From: RGIG5675 sp050943435
Lineage (GTDB): Bacteria; Bacillota; Clostridia; Oscillospirales; Ruminococcaceae
Length of the DNA stretch: 27,819 bases
Direction: 5' to 3'
Assembly: GCA_050943435.1 (NCBI GenBank)
Contig: JBMNPE010000013.1
Span: 1-27,819 of the forward strand
A program made the position numbers and the translations under genes. Of the stretch, positions 15,424 to 23,497 are shown one piece after another; within the stretch, counting starts at the first letter, position 1; each line of letters starts with the position of its first letter. The notes beneath the pieces are model-generated. The model saw only the letters and a list, made by a program, of their open reading frames with translations, was not told where the DNA came from and ran no database searches.

Positions 15424-16296
15424 TCAGTCGAGCATGAGATTCATGTATGGGTCCATGTCTCTCAGCGAATTGTGTATTGTCAGCGGCTTGCTCATGCCGT
15501 AGGGGTGGGGTTCTCCCTCCGCCCCGAAGATTGTCGACTGCTGGGGCAGGTTGACTACGGCGGAGCCTGCGGAAGATGCCAGGATTACCGAATTTATAAG
15601 GGCAAGTTCGGCGTCCCCTGTTGTTCCGAGGCATTCCTTGATGGAGAGCTTCCTTCCCCTCAGGCTGTAGAAGGCGTATGCCTCGCCGTGGATCCCGGAA
15701 TATGCCGCGGTGTGGTCGCCGTATATCCTCGAATCCTTGATTACAAACTCGAGCTGGTCTTTTGACCATGCTATATGCGGGATTTTCTTCAGTGCGTTCT
15801 CCCTCACCGAGAACATCTCCTCTGCTCCGAGGGAATCGACCCTCATCGCCTCGCGCACATCAGAGGCCGAGTCCAGCATTCCCGGTTTAATTGCGATGCT
15901 CTTGAGGGAAAAGTCAGTGCGGTATCCGCGCTTGCGGTAGTATTCAAACAGGTATCTCTCGCCGGGGACAAGCACGCTGAGCCTCGCCCCCTGCTTCCTG
16001 GCAGTGTCTTCCGCGCCGAGGAGCATTCTCGTCATGATGCCCCTGTTCTGGTATTTCCTGTCCGTCGCCGCCCCGAAAACGTAGAGAGTCTTGACTGCTT
16101 CATTGTTGTAGACGAAGTCAACCGGGATCATGACGACCATGGAAACCACCCTGCCGTCCTGTTCGTCCACAAGCACGTCCTCAGGAGCTGCTATTTCATC
16201 GAATACGAAGTCGATGTAATTCATGGGATCCTTGAAATTGGCGTCCCATATCGCCTTCATCTCGGGAATATCAAAAGGTGTTGAAATGCGGATCAT
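15424..16296 (-). CDS. GNAT-family N-acetyltransferase
   Basis: A 290-residue acyltransferase. The N-terminal GNAT fold has the acetyl-CoA binding segment ATDRKYQNRGIMTRML (77-92), then a helix and ERYLFEYYRKRGY (113-125), the usual end of the fold. The remaining 160 residues form a second domain containing RESLR-free, mixed alpha/beta sequence; overall size and layout resemble Eis-like two-domain acetyltransferases, but I cannot confirm that. The ATG at 16296 is six bases after the stop of the DUF2156-like gene with GGGGGAT upstream. Its substrate is unknown. Close coupling to another GNAT-superfamily protein suggests joint action, possibly on amino-acyl or peptide substrates. Confidence 0.88.
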   Translation of the reverse strand: MIRISTPFDIPEMKAIWDANFKDPMNYIDFVFDEIAAPEDVLVDEQDGRVVSMVVMIPVDFVYNNEAVKTLYVFGAATDRKYQNRGIMTRMLLGAEDTARKQGARLSVLVPGERYLFEYYRKRGYRTDFSLKSIAIKPGMLDSASDVREAMRVDSLGAEEMFSVRENALKKIPHIAWSKDQLEFVIKDSRIYGDHTAAYSGIHGEAYAFYSLRGRKLSIKECLGTTGDAELALINSVILASSAGSAVVNLPQQSTIFGAEGEPHPYGMSKPLTIHNSLRDMDPYMNLMLD

Positions 16297-16302
16297 ATGA
16301 GC

Positions 16303-17175
16303 TTATCCCCCGTACACCGCCCTGAATTTTTTTGTGACGAAAGCCGGATGGAGCATCATCTTGGCTTCCCTCAGGTTTTCCGCTCCTGCATCGTCTTCCC
16401 TGTTTATGTATTTGTAGCCGCTGCAGAAATGCTTCGCGAAGTCCCTGTTTATTACATTATAAGCCCCGTTTACGCTGTGGTAGGCCTTTTCGATGTGGGT
16501 GCAGAAGGTCTCGCTGTTTATGGGCTCTCCCATGGAGAATGCCACTATTCCTGTCTCTGTTTCAATATATCCGCCCTTGAATCCAAGCTCGAAGAAATTG
16601 TCAAAGGCAAGGTTCACTGCGCTTGCCTCCTGCTCTATCCCCACATTGGAGCGGCTCTGGTCGTTCTGGCGCACCCACTTAAGGTCCATCTTCCTCACGG
16701 AGTCTATGCTGTCCCTGTCTATTTCCCTGAACGAATAGCCCGGGTGCTCTGACACGAATTTCGAGATGTGGTTGCGCTGGCCGTGGAATTTCTTGCCTTT
16801 GAGCTCGATGAGATCGCTCGAGTTGTAGACGTATTCACCGAGTCCCATGTCGGAGAATGTGAATTTTCCGGGGAACAGCCTCTCAAGTTCCGAGCAGTCC
16901 TCTTCCCTCAATGCCACGAAGGTATCCGTTCCATCCGAGAGGACCTTCTTCACTGTGCCCTCGACATCCGGCCCCATCGGATAGAGGCATCCGGGTGTCA
17001 CGCTTCCAAATCTCACTGCGGCTGTGCCGCCGTTCCACATTATCTCGGTCTCGTAGACATCCTTCCATATGTATATGTTCCCGAAAGTATATTCGCACCC
17101 CCTGTCGGGAAGTCCCAATAGAATGTCTCTCAGTCTGTCTCTGTCTTCCATGGAAACTTTTCTGAAACAGTCCAT
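16303..17175 (-). CDS. DUF2156 (phosphatidylglycerol lysyltransferase C-terminal-like) protein
   Basis: A 290-residue soluble protein resembling the DUF2156 family, the GNAT-like catalytic half of MprF-type aminoacyl-phospholipid synthases. Supporting segments are EYTFGNIYIWKD (about 28-39), ELKGKKFHGQRNHISKF near the middle, and YNVINRDFAKHFCSGYKYINREDD close to the end. The membrane flippase domain of MprF is absent, as is usual for stand-alone members. The start at 17175 is chosen because the longer frame to 17274 would run into tmk; it lies two bases after the tmk stop, but its ribosome binding site is weak (GGGAG is distant), so coupling to tmk translation is likely. Substrates of stand-alone members are mostly unknown. 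Family call good, function open. Confidence 0.82.
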   Translation of the reverse strand: MDCFRKVSMEDRDRLRDILLGLPDRGCEYTFGNIYIWKDVYETEIMWNGGTAAVRFGSVTPGCLYPMGPDVEGTVKKVLSDGTDTFVALREEDCSELERLFPGKFTFSDMGLGEYVYNSSDLIELKGKKFHGQRNHISKFVSEHPGYSFREIDRDSIDSVRKMDLKWVRQNDQSRSNVGIEQEASAVNLAFDNFFELGFKGGYIETETGIVAFSMGEPINSETFCTHIEKAYHSVNGAYNVINRDFAKHFCSGYKYINREDDAGAENLREAKMMLHPAFVTKKFRAVYGG

Positions 17176-17177
17176 AT

Positions 17178-17849
17178 TTATGATAAATAATCTCCCAGCA
17201 ATTTCATTATTTCGCGGTGAATGTCCCCGACAGGCCTCATTGCTCCGCCCGAGCAGCACGAGACCGTCTTCCACCCGAATTTCTCCGCACAGAAATTCGC
17301 CGCTTCCCTGCTGTCATGCTGATAGTCGATATCCCTCTCGTCGATGTCCATCCGGGATTCGTCCCCGGCGTATCTCTTCTCCATGAGCTTCTCCGAGACA
17401 TCCTCGGTGACGTCCAGCATGATCACGAGGTCAGGGGCAGGAATCCCCATCTTGTTAAACTCGAAGTCCATGAGCCAGTCGAGGAAGGAATCCCATTTGT
17501 CCCTCGGCATCTTGGAGGTCTGGTATACGGCGTTGGAGGTCGTGTACCTGTCTGTCACAACGTAAGATCCGGCTGCATAGTCGTCCTTCCAGTCAGTCAT
17601 ATAGCTCGCGTACCTGTCTACCGCAAAGAACGTGGATGCGGCATAGGCGTTGACAATCCTCGGGTCATCCCCGAATTTCCCGCCGAGATACATCCTCACG
17701 AGGGCGGACGATTCCTCATTGTACCGCGGGAAGCTCAGTTTTTTGACTTTCTTTCCGAGCTTCTCGAGGTCCTCGCATATGAGGCCGCACTGGGTAGCCT
17801 TGCCGCTCCCGTCAAGCCCCTCTATTACGATCAGGTTTCCTTTCTGCAT
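17178..17849 (-). CDS. tmk: Thymidylate kinase (dTMP kinase)
   Basis: A 223-residue P-loop kinase that converts dTMP to dTDP. The P-loop is GLDGSGKAT (11-19), with Ala where Ser or Thr is more usual after Lys. The DRY motif is DRYTTSNAVYQ (100-110), the LID-region basic stretch EKRYAGDESRMD (157-168) contains Arg, and LVIMLDV (141-147) is the central strand. The ATG at 17849 has GGGAGG upstream and overlaps the thyX stop by 19 bases, so the enzyme that makes dTMP and the one that phosphorylates it are translated together. The long frame upstream of 17849 is the thyX overlap and is not coding. Assignment is firm. Confidence 0.95.
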   Translation of the reverse strand: MQKGNLIVIEGLDGSGKATQCGLICEDLEKLGKKVKKLSFPRYNEESSALVRMYLGGKFGDDPRIVNAYAASTFFAVDRYASYMTDWKDDYAAGSYVVTDRYTTSNAVYQTSKMPRDKWDSFLDWLMDFEFNKMGIPAPDLVIMLDVTEDVSEKLMEKRYAGDESRMDIDERDIDYQHDSREAANFCAEKFGWKTVSCCSGGAMRPVGDIHREIMKLLGDYLS

Positions 17850-18622
17850 GCCTCGGATTCCTCCCTGATCTTTTTGTACTTTTCCCTCACTTCTTCGGCC
17901 TTCCCGCAGCACTTGGAGCCCTCAGGGCACGGCCCGTAGAGGCATGCCGGGCCTGCTTTTGCGAATATTCCAGGCGCGACGTCCAGCACAAGCCTGTACA
18001 TCTGCTCGGCGAGCTCCCTTATCTCCCACTGTGCCCTGTTGCAGCAGCGCAGCCTGAAGAAATTGAGCAGGGATCTCGCGTTCATTGTCATGACCAGCCT
18101 TGTCTCACAGGCGTTTGGGAGCACAAACCTCGCGTCCTCGAGCACCATTTTCTCGGCCTTCTTCTCGGCCTTGTCCTGTGGCATGCCGGAGGCAACGAGC
18201 TCCTTCACCTTGTTCTTCTTGAGTATCCCGGCGAGCTTCTCATAATCCTCGCGGGCCCTCTCCATGGATTCCTTGAATATCTCCAGTGCCTCGGGGTCGT
18301 TCTCTATGGTGTGCGGAGTCACGTAGGAAAAGTTGTCCATCCTCACATATCTCTGGCTCTGCACGCTGTAGGAAGCTATCCTGTGCCTTGTTATCTGCGC
18401 TAAGAGGGACCTCGACACCCCTTCTATCCCGAAAGTGAAGCTCGCGTGCTCAATTGGGCTCTGGTGCCCCATGTCCCCCAGTATCCCGAGGAACTTCTGC
18501 GCCTTCTCCTCCGTAAGCCCGTCCATCAGGGTAACGGCGTCGGAATTCGAATAGCAGAGCTTTGCAGCGGCGGCGACCGTCTTGTCAGGGTCGGGAGTAT
18601 GTGCTATGAGAGTAACCTTCAT
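17831..18622 (-). CDS. thyX: FAD-dependent thymidylate synthase ThyX
   Basis: A 263-residue flavin-dependent thymidylate synthase that methylates dUMP to dTMP using methylenetetrahydrofolate and NAD(P)H. The signature RHRx7S is RHRIASYSVQS (79-89), followed by QRYV. The N-terminal half has HQSPIEHASFTFGIEGVSR (53-71), and the FAD/dUMP-binding helix region LPNACETRLVMTMNARSLLNFFRLR is intact. The C-terminus carries a Cys-rich stretch, CLYGPCPEGSKCCG (227-240), seen in many clostridial ThyX proteins as far as I recall. The ATG at 18622 directly abuts the pcrA stop (zero gap) with GGAG nine bases upstream. No thyA is seen in the window. Assignment is firm. Confidence 0.97.
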   Translation of the reverse strand: MKVTLIAHTPDPDKTVAAAAKLCYSNSDAVTLMDGLTEEKAQKFLGILGDMGHQSPIEHASFTFGIEGVSRSLLAQITRHRIASYSVQSQRYVRMDNFSYVTPHTIENDPEALEIFKESMERAREDYEKLAGILKKNKVKELVASGMPQDKAEKKAEKMVLEDARFVLPNACETRLVMTMNARSLLNFFRLRCCNRAQWEIRELAEQMYRLVLDVAPGIFAKAGPACLYGPCPEGSKCCGKAEEVREKYKKIREESEACRKET

Positions 18623-21025
18623 TTATTTCATCTCCAGTCTTGTCAGCGGCGCATAGTTCCCCATCATCTTCTTTACGCCGCTTTTTTCGAATCTTACTGT
18701 CAGGAGCGTGTCCCCTCCCATCGGGACTGCATCGAGGACGACTCCCCTTCCGAATACCTTGTGCTCTACGCTGTCCCCGGGGGAATACCTTGCACCTGAA
18801 TTTCCCCTCGGCTTAATGCCTATTGTATACGGCTTGTCTCGGACGGGCCAGGTGCGTCCGGAGGACGGCATGCCCGTCTTCCTGGCTGAAGGCCTTTCGA
18901 ATCCGGAATCGCGGGCGGGAGTCCTGTCGTCCTTGAGGCTGTCCGGTATCTCAAGCAGGAATCTCGAGGGTTTGTTTCTCATTGTGCTGCCGTAGAGGAG
19001 CCTCGTTTCCGCCCTCGTGAGGGTCACTTCCTTCTTTGCCCTTGTGATCCCGACATACGCAAGCCTTCTCTCCTCCTCGATTGCGGCGGAGTCGTACATG
19101 GACCTCTGGCCGGGGAATATGCCCTCCTCCATTCCAACCATGTAGACATAGTCGAATTCGAGGCCTTTTGCGCTGTGCAGCGTCATCATCGTGCATGCGT
19201 CGGCATCAGGATCGTATTCGTCAATGTCGGATATGAGCGCTACATCCTCGAGAAAGCCCTCGAGCGTCGGGTCAGGTGTGTCCTCGCAGTATTTCTTGAC
19301 GTTGGAGATGAGCTCCTCCGCATTCTCGAGTTTGGAGAGGCCCTCCTCCCCCTTTGACTCAAGCATCATCCTGTATCCGGTGTCGGAGATTATGTGTTCA
19401 GCGAGCGCAGGGAGGTCGTCCCTGAAGGAGCAGAGCCCGTCGTATAGCGAGGCGAATTTCTTGAGGGCGCCGGCGCTCCTGCCGAGTGACGGGTACGAAT
19501 CCGCATCCCTTATGACGTCCAACATGCTTATCCCGAGTCCGCCCGCTATCTCCGCCACGGCGTCAACCGCGGCAGGTCCTATCTTCCTTGCGGGGGTGTT
19601 TATTATCCTCCTCAGTCTCAGGTCGTCTGCGGGGTCGCTGACGATCTCCATATATGCGATTATGTCCTTGACTTCGGCCCTGTCGTAGAACCTCGTGCCG
19701 CCGACTATCCTGTAGGGGACTCCGGCCCTGCGCATGTAGTTTTCAATGGCGTTCGACTGTGCCTTCACCCTGTATAGCACTACGCAGTCCCTGAGCTCGG
19801 CGCCTTCCGACCTGTGCTTCAGTATGGAGTTCGAGACATATCTGGCCTCGTCGTCCTCGTCCTCGGCGCAGTACACCCCTACGAGAGGGACATTCGGCCT
19901 GTCGGTCCACAGCTCCTTGCCTTTCCTGCCCTTGTTATTGGAAATTACGGCATTGGCAGCAGCCAGGATTGCCCCGGTGGACCTGTAGTTTCTCTCGAGC
20001 CTTATTATTCTCGTTCCCGGATAGACCTTGTCAAAATTGAGGATGTTTTCCACGGTTGCGCCGCGGAACCTGTATATGCTCTGGTCGTCGTCGCCGACGA
20101 CGCATATGTTCCTGTCTTCATTCGTGAGGAGTCTGCACAGCACGTCCTGAGCGTGGCTCGTGTCCTGGTATTCGTCGACCATTATGTAGCGGAACCGCTT
20201 GTGATAGTGCTCCTTTACCTCCGGCCTGGTCCTGAGGAGCTCCACAGTTTCGCATATCAGGTCGTCGAAATCCATGGCGCCGGCTTTTCTGAGCCTCTTC
20301 TGGTATTTCCCGTAGAGCATCGCGGTGAACCTGTCAGACTCGGATTCAGCCGAATCCAGGGCGGATTCTGGGCCTATGAGCCTGTCCTTGAGCCTGCTTA
20401 TCCTCCCGAGTTCGCCTTTTACAGGGAACATCCTGTCGTCGACGCCCTCAGTCTTGTAGATTTCCTTCATAAGGCGGACAGAATCGTCATCGTCGTATAT
20501 GCTGAAATTTTTGGGATATCCGATGAGGTCGGCATAGCGCCTCAGAATCCTGACGCACATGGAGTGGAAGGTAGACGCCGCGACATCGCCGGGATTCATC
20601 CCCTCAAAGCTCTGCTCGATCCCGGCCCTTATCCTGTCCTTGAGCTCACCGGCGGCCTTGTTGGTGAATGTAATGGCAAGTATGCTCCACGGCATCGCCC
20701 TCGAATAGGTCATGAGGTCGGCTGTCTCCTCGGGATACTGCGTTCCGTCCTTCAGCGCCTTCTCGAGCAGGGAAACGTCATTTTCGCCCGGTTCGCGCGG
20801 AAGCTCCTCGGATTCGCACGCATCACCGAACTCCAGAAGGCACATGATGCGGTTCACTATCACCGTCGTCTTGCCGCTTCCCGCCCCTGCGAGTATCAGG
20901 AGAGGGCCCCTCATTGTAGTTGCCGCCTTTACCTGTTCGGGATTCAGCCTCTTCGAAAATCTCGATATTATGTACTTTTTCCTCAGCTCGAGGAACTTTT
21001 TCCTGGTGTCAGCCAAAGGAAGCAC
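18623..21025 (-). CDS. pcrA: DNA helicase PcrA/UvrD (SF1A)
   Basis: An 800-residue 3'-5' DNA helicase for repair and replication-transcription conflicts. All SF1 motifs are present: I AGAGSGKTT (46-54), Ia ITFTNKAAGELKDR, II VDEYQDTS (283-290), III GDDDQSIYRFRGA (311-323), IV LERNYRST, V HSAKGLEFDYVY (617-628), VI YVGITRAKKE (657-666). The C-terminus (about 747-797, SPGDSVEHKVFGRGVV and following) is the Tudor-like tail that binds RNA polymerase in Gram-positive PcrA. No ATG fits the start. GTG at 21025 has GGAAGG four bases upstream, and TTG codons at 21037 and 21016 are alternatives, so the start is uncertain by a few residues. It is the first gene of the operon and has a good promoter. Confidence 0.95.
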   Translation of the reverse strand: MLPLADTRKKFLELRKKYIISRFSKRLNPEQVKAATTMRGPLLILAGAGSGKTTVIVNRIMCLLEFGDACESEELPREPGENDVSLLEKALKDGTQYPEETADLMTYSRAMPWSILAITFTNKAAGELKDRIRAGIEQSFEGMNPGDVAASTFHSMCVRILRRYADLIGYPKNFSIYDDDDSVRLMKEIYKTEGVDDRMFPVKGELGRISRLKDRLIGPESALDSAESESDRFTAMLYGKYQKRLRKAGAMDFDDLICETVELLRTRPEVKEHYHKRFRYIMVDEYQDTSHAQDVLCRLLTNEDRNICVVGDDDQSIYRFRGATVENILNFDKVYPGTRIIRLERNYRSTGAILAAANAVISNNKGRKGKELWTDRPNVPLVGVYCAEDEDDEARYVSNSILKHRSEGAELRDCVVLYRVKAQSNAIENYMRRAGVPYRIVGGTRFYDRAEVKDIIAYMEIVSDPADDLRLRRIINTPARKIGPAAVDAVAEIAGGLGISMLDVIRDADSYPSLGRSAGALKKFASLYDGLCSFRDDLPALAEHIISDTGYRMMLESKGEEGLSKLENAEELISNVKKYCEDTPDPTLEGFLEDVALISDIDEYDPDADACTMMTLHSAKGLEFDYVYMVGMEEGIFPGQRSMYDSAAIEEERRLAYVGITRAKKEVTLTRAETRLLYGSTMRNKPSRFLLEIPDSLKDDRTPARDSGFERPSARKTGMPSSGRTWPVRDKPYTIGIKPRGNSGARYSPGDSVEHKVFGRGVVLDAVPMGGDTLLTVRFEKSGVKKMMGNYAPLTRLEMK

Positions 21026-21054
21026 CAAACCTTCCAAATCTCAAAATCACGGTT

Positions 21055-21083
21055 ATTATATCAGAAAGCACAATGTCAGTCAT
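21055..21083 (-). promoter_or_regulatory. Promoter of the pcrA-thyX-tmk operon
   Basis: On the minus strand, a perfect -10 TATAAT (21060-21055) and ATGACT (21083-21078; four of six for -35) are separated by 17 bases. The predicted start near 21048 gives a very short leader of about 20 bases before the first plausible start codon. A perfect dyad TTTATC-CC-GATAAA at 21130-21143, some 47 bases further upstream, has no assigned role. Confidence 0.65.
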
Positions 21084-21156
21084 TCCGGTTTCAGCCTGTT
21101 TCATGCACAGAGCATGTTGCCGATGATTCTTTATCCCGATAAATGACAGCGCAGAG

Positions 21157-21201
21157 AGCACTGCCAGGATGCCGAACCAGCCATCCCGGCACTTCTGTGC
21201 T
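21157..21201 (-). terminator. Strong hairpin after recD2, possible terminator
   Basis: On the minus strand, TGCCGGGATG (21191-21182) pairs with CATCCTGGCA (21171-21162), one G-U pair, with an outer AGCAC/GTGCT pairing (21201-21197 with 21161-21157). It starts about 15 bases after the recD2 stop, but no clear T-tract follows, so it may be a weak or factor-assisted terminator or an mRNA-stabilising end. The 179-base gap to pcrA otherwise holds only the pcrA promoter and a short dyad. Confidence 0.45.
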
Positions 21202-21216
21202 TTTATAAAACCTGTG

Positions 21217-23427
21217 TCAGCCTTCTCTCAGGAATGACTCCAGTCCTGTGTACCTTCCGGATTTCCGGTTGTTTCCCACCATCTCTGCGATCACAGACTG
21301 CTGTCCCACGATGACGAGCAGCTTCCTGGCCCTCGTCACCGCGGTGTAGAGCAGGTTGCGGTATCTCAGCTTCTTGGGAACGCCTGCGAGAGACAGCACC
21401 ACGCAGTCGAACTCTGAGCCCTGGCTCTTGTGGACAGTCACCGCAAATGCCGGCTCGAGCTCCCTCAGCTGGTCGAAAGAATAGGAGGCGGTCCTGTCGT
21501 CAAACTTCACTGTGACTCCGGTCTCCGCCCTGTCGACAGCGATTATCCTCCCGATGTCCCCGTTGTATATCCCGGCCGACTGCTCCCCGGAATCGGATTC
21601 CCATTCTATGTCGTAGTCGTTCCTTATCTGCATGACCTTGTCGCCCCTGCGGAACGTCCTGCCCATGTACCTCACTTCCGGTGCGTCCTCGGCGGGAGGG
21701 TTCAGCCTGTCCCTCAGGACTTCATTCAGGTTTGCGACCCCGGCTTCCCCGGCCTTTCCGGGTGCCATCACCTGGATGTCCGTGTATGGGTCGAACCCGA
21801 ATGCGGCGGGAATCCTCACTGCAACGAGGTCCCTTATGAGCCTTGGCACCGAGCTCTCCTGGCATTCGGTGAAATAGAAGTCCCCGTCCATGTGCTCAAG
21901 AAGCGGAACGCTTCCCTTCACTATCTGGTGCGCGCTGACTACGATGTTGCTCTCCTGTGCCTGTCTGAACACCTCGGTGAGCCTCACCGCCGGGACCGCT
22001 CCGCTTTTGAGAATGTCCCCGAGCACATTTCCTGCACCTACGGCCGGCAGCTGGTCCGGGTCCCCTACCATGATGAGCCTGCACCTGCTCCTCATTCCCC
22101 TCAGGAGCGATGCGAACAACCTCACGTCGACCATGGACATCTCATCGACTATCACCGCGTCCGCCTTGAGCGGATTCCTCTCATTGTGGATAAACCTCTG
22201 TTCTCCGCCCTTCTCGTCCACAGCCACCTCGAGCAGCCTGTGTATTGTGGAGGCCTCGTGGCCCGTAACCTCAGACAGTCTTTTGGCAGCCCTTCCGGTA
22301 GGCGCACAGAGCATGACCTTTTCACCGCTCTTTTCCGAAAGGTCGATCACTGCCCTTATGGAAGTCGTCTTTCCTGTGCCAGGGCCGCCTGTGATGATCG
22401 AGGCGCCAAGCCCGAGTGAGGCTTCTATGGCCTTTTTCTGGAGCGGGCTGTAGACTATCCCGTTTTTCTGCCCGTACTTTTCTATCTCGCTCCCGATGTC
22501 CAGTATGGAGCCGAATTTCCGCCCTGCGAGCTCCCTGAGCCTTGCGGAAACATACTCCTCGTCCGCCAGCATTTCCGGAAGAAATGCGAATTTCCTTCCG
22601 TCTATCTCGCGCTCTGCTATGAATCCTAGCTCCTCCGATGAATAGAAGCAGACTTCACAGGAATCCCTGTCAGTGTCGAGGAACCCTGCCGTTACATCTA
22701 TGAGCTTCTCTGTCGGCAGGCATGTGTGGCCGTTGCCGAGGTTGTGCCTCAGCACGTAGATGAGCCCGGCCCTGAGCCTGCAGTCGTCAGCCCCGGTGAT
22801 CCCGACTCTCGCCGCTATCCCGTCGGCTTCCTCAAAGCTCTTCCTGAAGGGCTCCGCACACAGCATGTACGGGTTCGAGGATATTATTTCCCCTGAGGAA
22901 TCCCCGAATACCTTGTACACCTCCATGGCGTCGTAGGAGCTTATCCCTAGTTCCCCGAGCTCGGAAATTGCGTTCTTTATTCCGTATATCTTCCGGAACG
23001 CCTCGCTTATTGCCTCGGCCTTGGCACGCCCTATACCCTTTATTTCAGCGAGCTTCCTGCCGCCCTCCGCAAGGGCGTCGAAGGAGTTCTCCCCGAACTC
23101 GTCAACTATTCTCTCGGCAGTCTTTACGCCCACGCCGGGCAGGACGCCGCTGGAAAAATACCGGATCATGCCCCTTCTGTCAGAGGGAAATATGCGCGTG
23201 GCGCCGCTCGCCCTGAACTGCCTCCCGTAAACCGGGTGGACGGAGAATTCGCCGCGCACCTCGAGCCTCTCGCCGACATTTACGTCGGCGAGCTCTCCCA
23301 CGACGGTCTCCTCCCCTCCGTCATCGGATACGATCAGGGATATCACGGCGAATCCTGTATCCTCGTTCCTGTAGGATATAGAGTTCACTTCCCCGCAGAT
23401 CGTTGTTTCAAGGGCATCTTCTGACAT
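21217..23427 (-). CDS. recD2: RecD2-type DNA helicase (RecD-like, SF1B)
   Basis: A 736-residue 5'-3' helicase of the RecD2/YrrC family, the stand-alone form found in Firmicutes without RecBC. The N-terminal 90 residues form an OB-like region (CGEVNSISYRNEDTGFAVIS). Next come helix-hairpin-helix elements (GVLPGVGVKTAERIVDEFG and IKGIGRAKAEAI, about 95-140), then the motor: GGPGTGKTT (347-355), APTGRAAKRL, VDEMSMVD (427-434), GDPDQLPAVGAGNVL, and near the end VTVHKSQGSEFD and YTAVTRARKLLVIVG. The ATG at 23427 is chosen over the one at 23433 because GGAG lies seven bases before it. It follows guaB by 70 bases that contain a hairpin. Assignment is firm; a role in mismatch or recombination repair is inferred from the family. 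Confidence 0.95.
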   Translation of the reverse strand: MSEDALETTICGEVNSISYRNEDTGFAVISLIVSDDGGEETVVGELADVNVGERLEVRGEFSVHPVYGRQFRASGATRIFPSDRRGMIRYFSSGVLPGVGVKTAERIVDEFGENSFDALAEGGRKLAEIKGIGRAKAEAISEAFRKIYGIKNAISELGELGISSYDAMEVYKVFGDSSGEIISSNPYMLCAEPFRKSFEEADGIAARVGITGADDCRLRAGLIYVLRHNLGNGHTCLPTEKLIDVTAGFLDTDRDSCEVCFYSSEELGFIAEREIDGRKFAFLPEMLADEEYVSARLRELAGRKFGSILDIGSEIEKYGQKNGIVYSPLQKKAIEASLGLGASIITGGPGTGKTTSIRAVIDLSEKSGEKVMLCAPTGRAAKRLSEVTGHEASTIHRLLEVAVDEKGGEQRFIHNERNPLKADAVIVDEMSMVDVRLFASLLRGMRSRCRLIMVGDPDQLPAVGAGNVLGDILKSGAVPAVRLTEVFRQAQESNIVVSAHQIVKGSVPLLEHMDGDFYFTECQESSVPRLIRDLVAVRIPAAFGFDPYTDIQVMAPGKAGEAGVANLNEVLRDRLNPPAEDAPEVRYMGRTFRRGDKVMQIRNDYDIEWESDSGEQSAGIYNGDIGRIIAVDRAETGVTVKFDDRTASYSFDQLRELEPAFAVTVHKSQGSEFDCVVLSLAGVPKKLRYRNLLYTAVTRARKLLVIVGQQSVIAEMVGNNRKSGRYTGLESFLREG

Positions 23428-23440
23428 TTCCATTCTCCAG

Positions 23441-23479
23441 CAAAGAGCCTCCGCCGGCAGCTTGTGCCCGCGAAGGCTC
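23441..23479 (-). terminator. Two-tier hairpin between guaB and recD2, weak terminator
   Basis: On the minus strand, GAGCCTTCGC (23479-23470) pairs with GCGGAGGCTC (23454-23445), one G-U pair, with an inner GGCA/TGCC stem, then only TTT (23444-23442). It lies between the guaB stop and the recD2 ribosome binding site. The short T run suggests partial termination, so recD2 could be fed by read-through from guaB. No separate recD2 promoter is evident. Confidence 0.5.
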
Positions 23480-23497
23480 CCAAATCATGCATTAATT

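Noticed and set aside
17850..17912. Longer tmk start at 17912
   Set aside because: The extra residues are encoded inside thyX and lack family similarity; GGGAGG precedes the ATG at 17849, and the P-loop then lies at the usual distance from the start.
19814..21142. Plus-strand open frame of 442 codons opposite pcrA
   Set aside because: It lies wholly antisense to a helicase with all motifs, has no ribosome binding site and no recognisable domain; such frames are expected opposite GC-rich coding sequence.
21130..21143. TTTATC-CC-GATAAA dyad as an operator for pcrA
   Set aside because: Perfect but short, and about 47 bases upstream of the -35; a palindrome of this length can occur by chance and nothing links it to a regulator.
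21430..22419. Plus-strand open frame of 329 codons opposite recD2
   Set aside because: Shadow of recD2 in another frame; composition rich in Arg, Pro, His and Val without family features.
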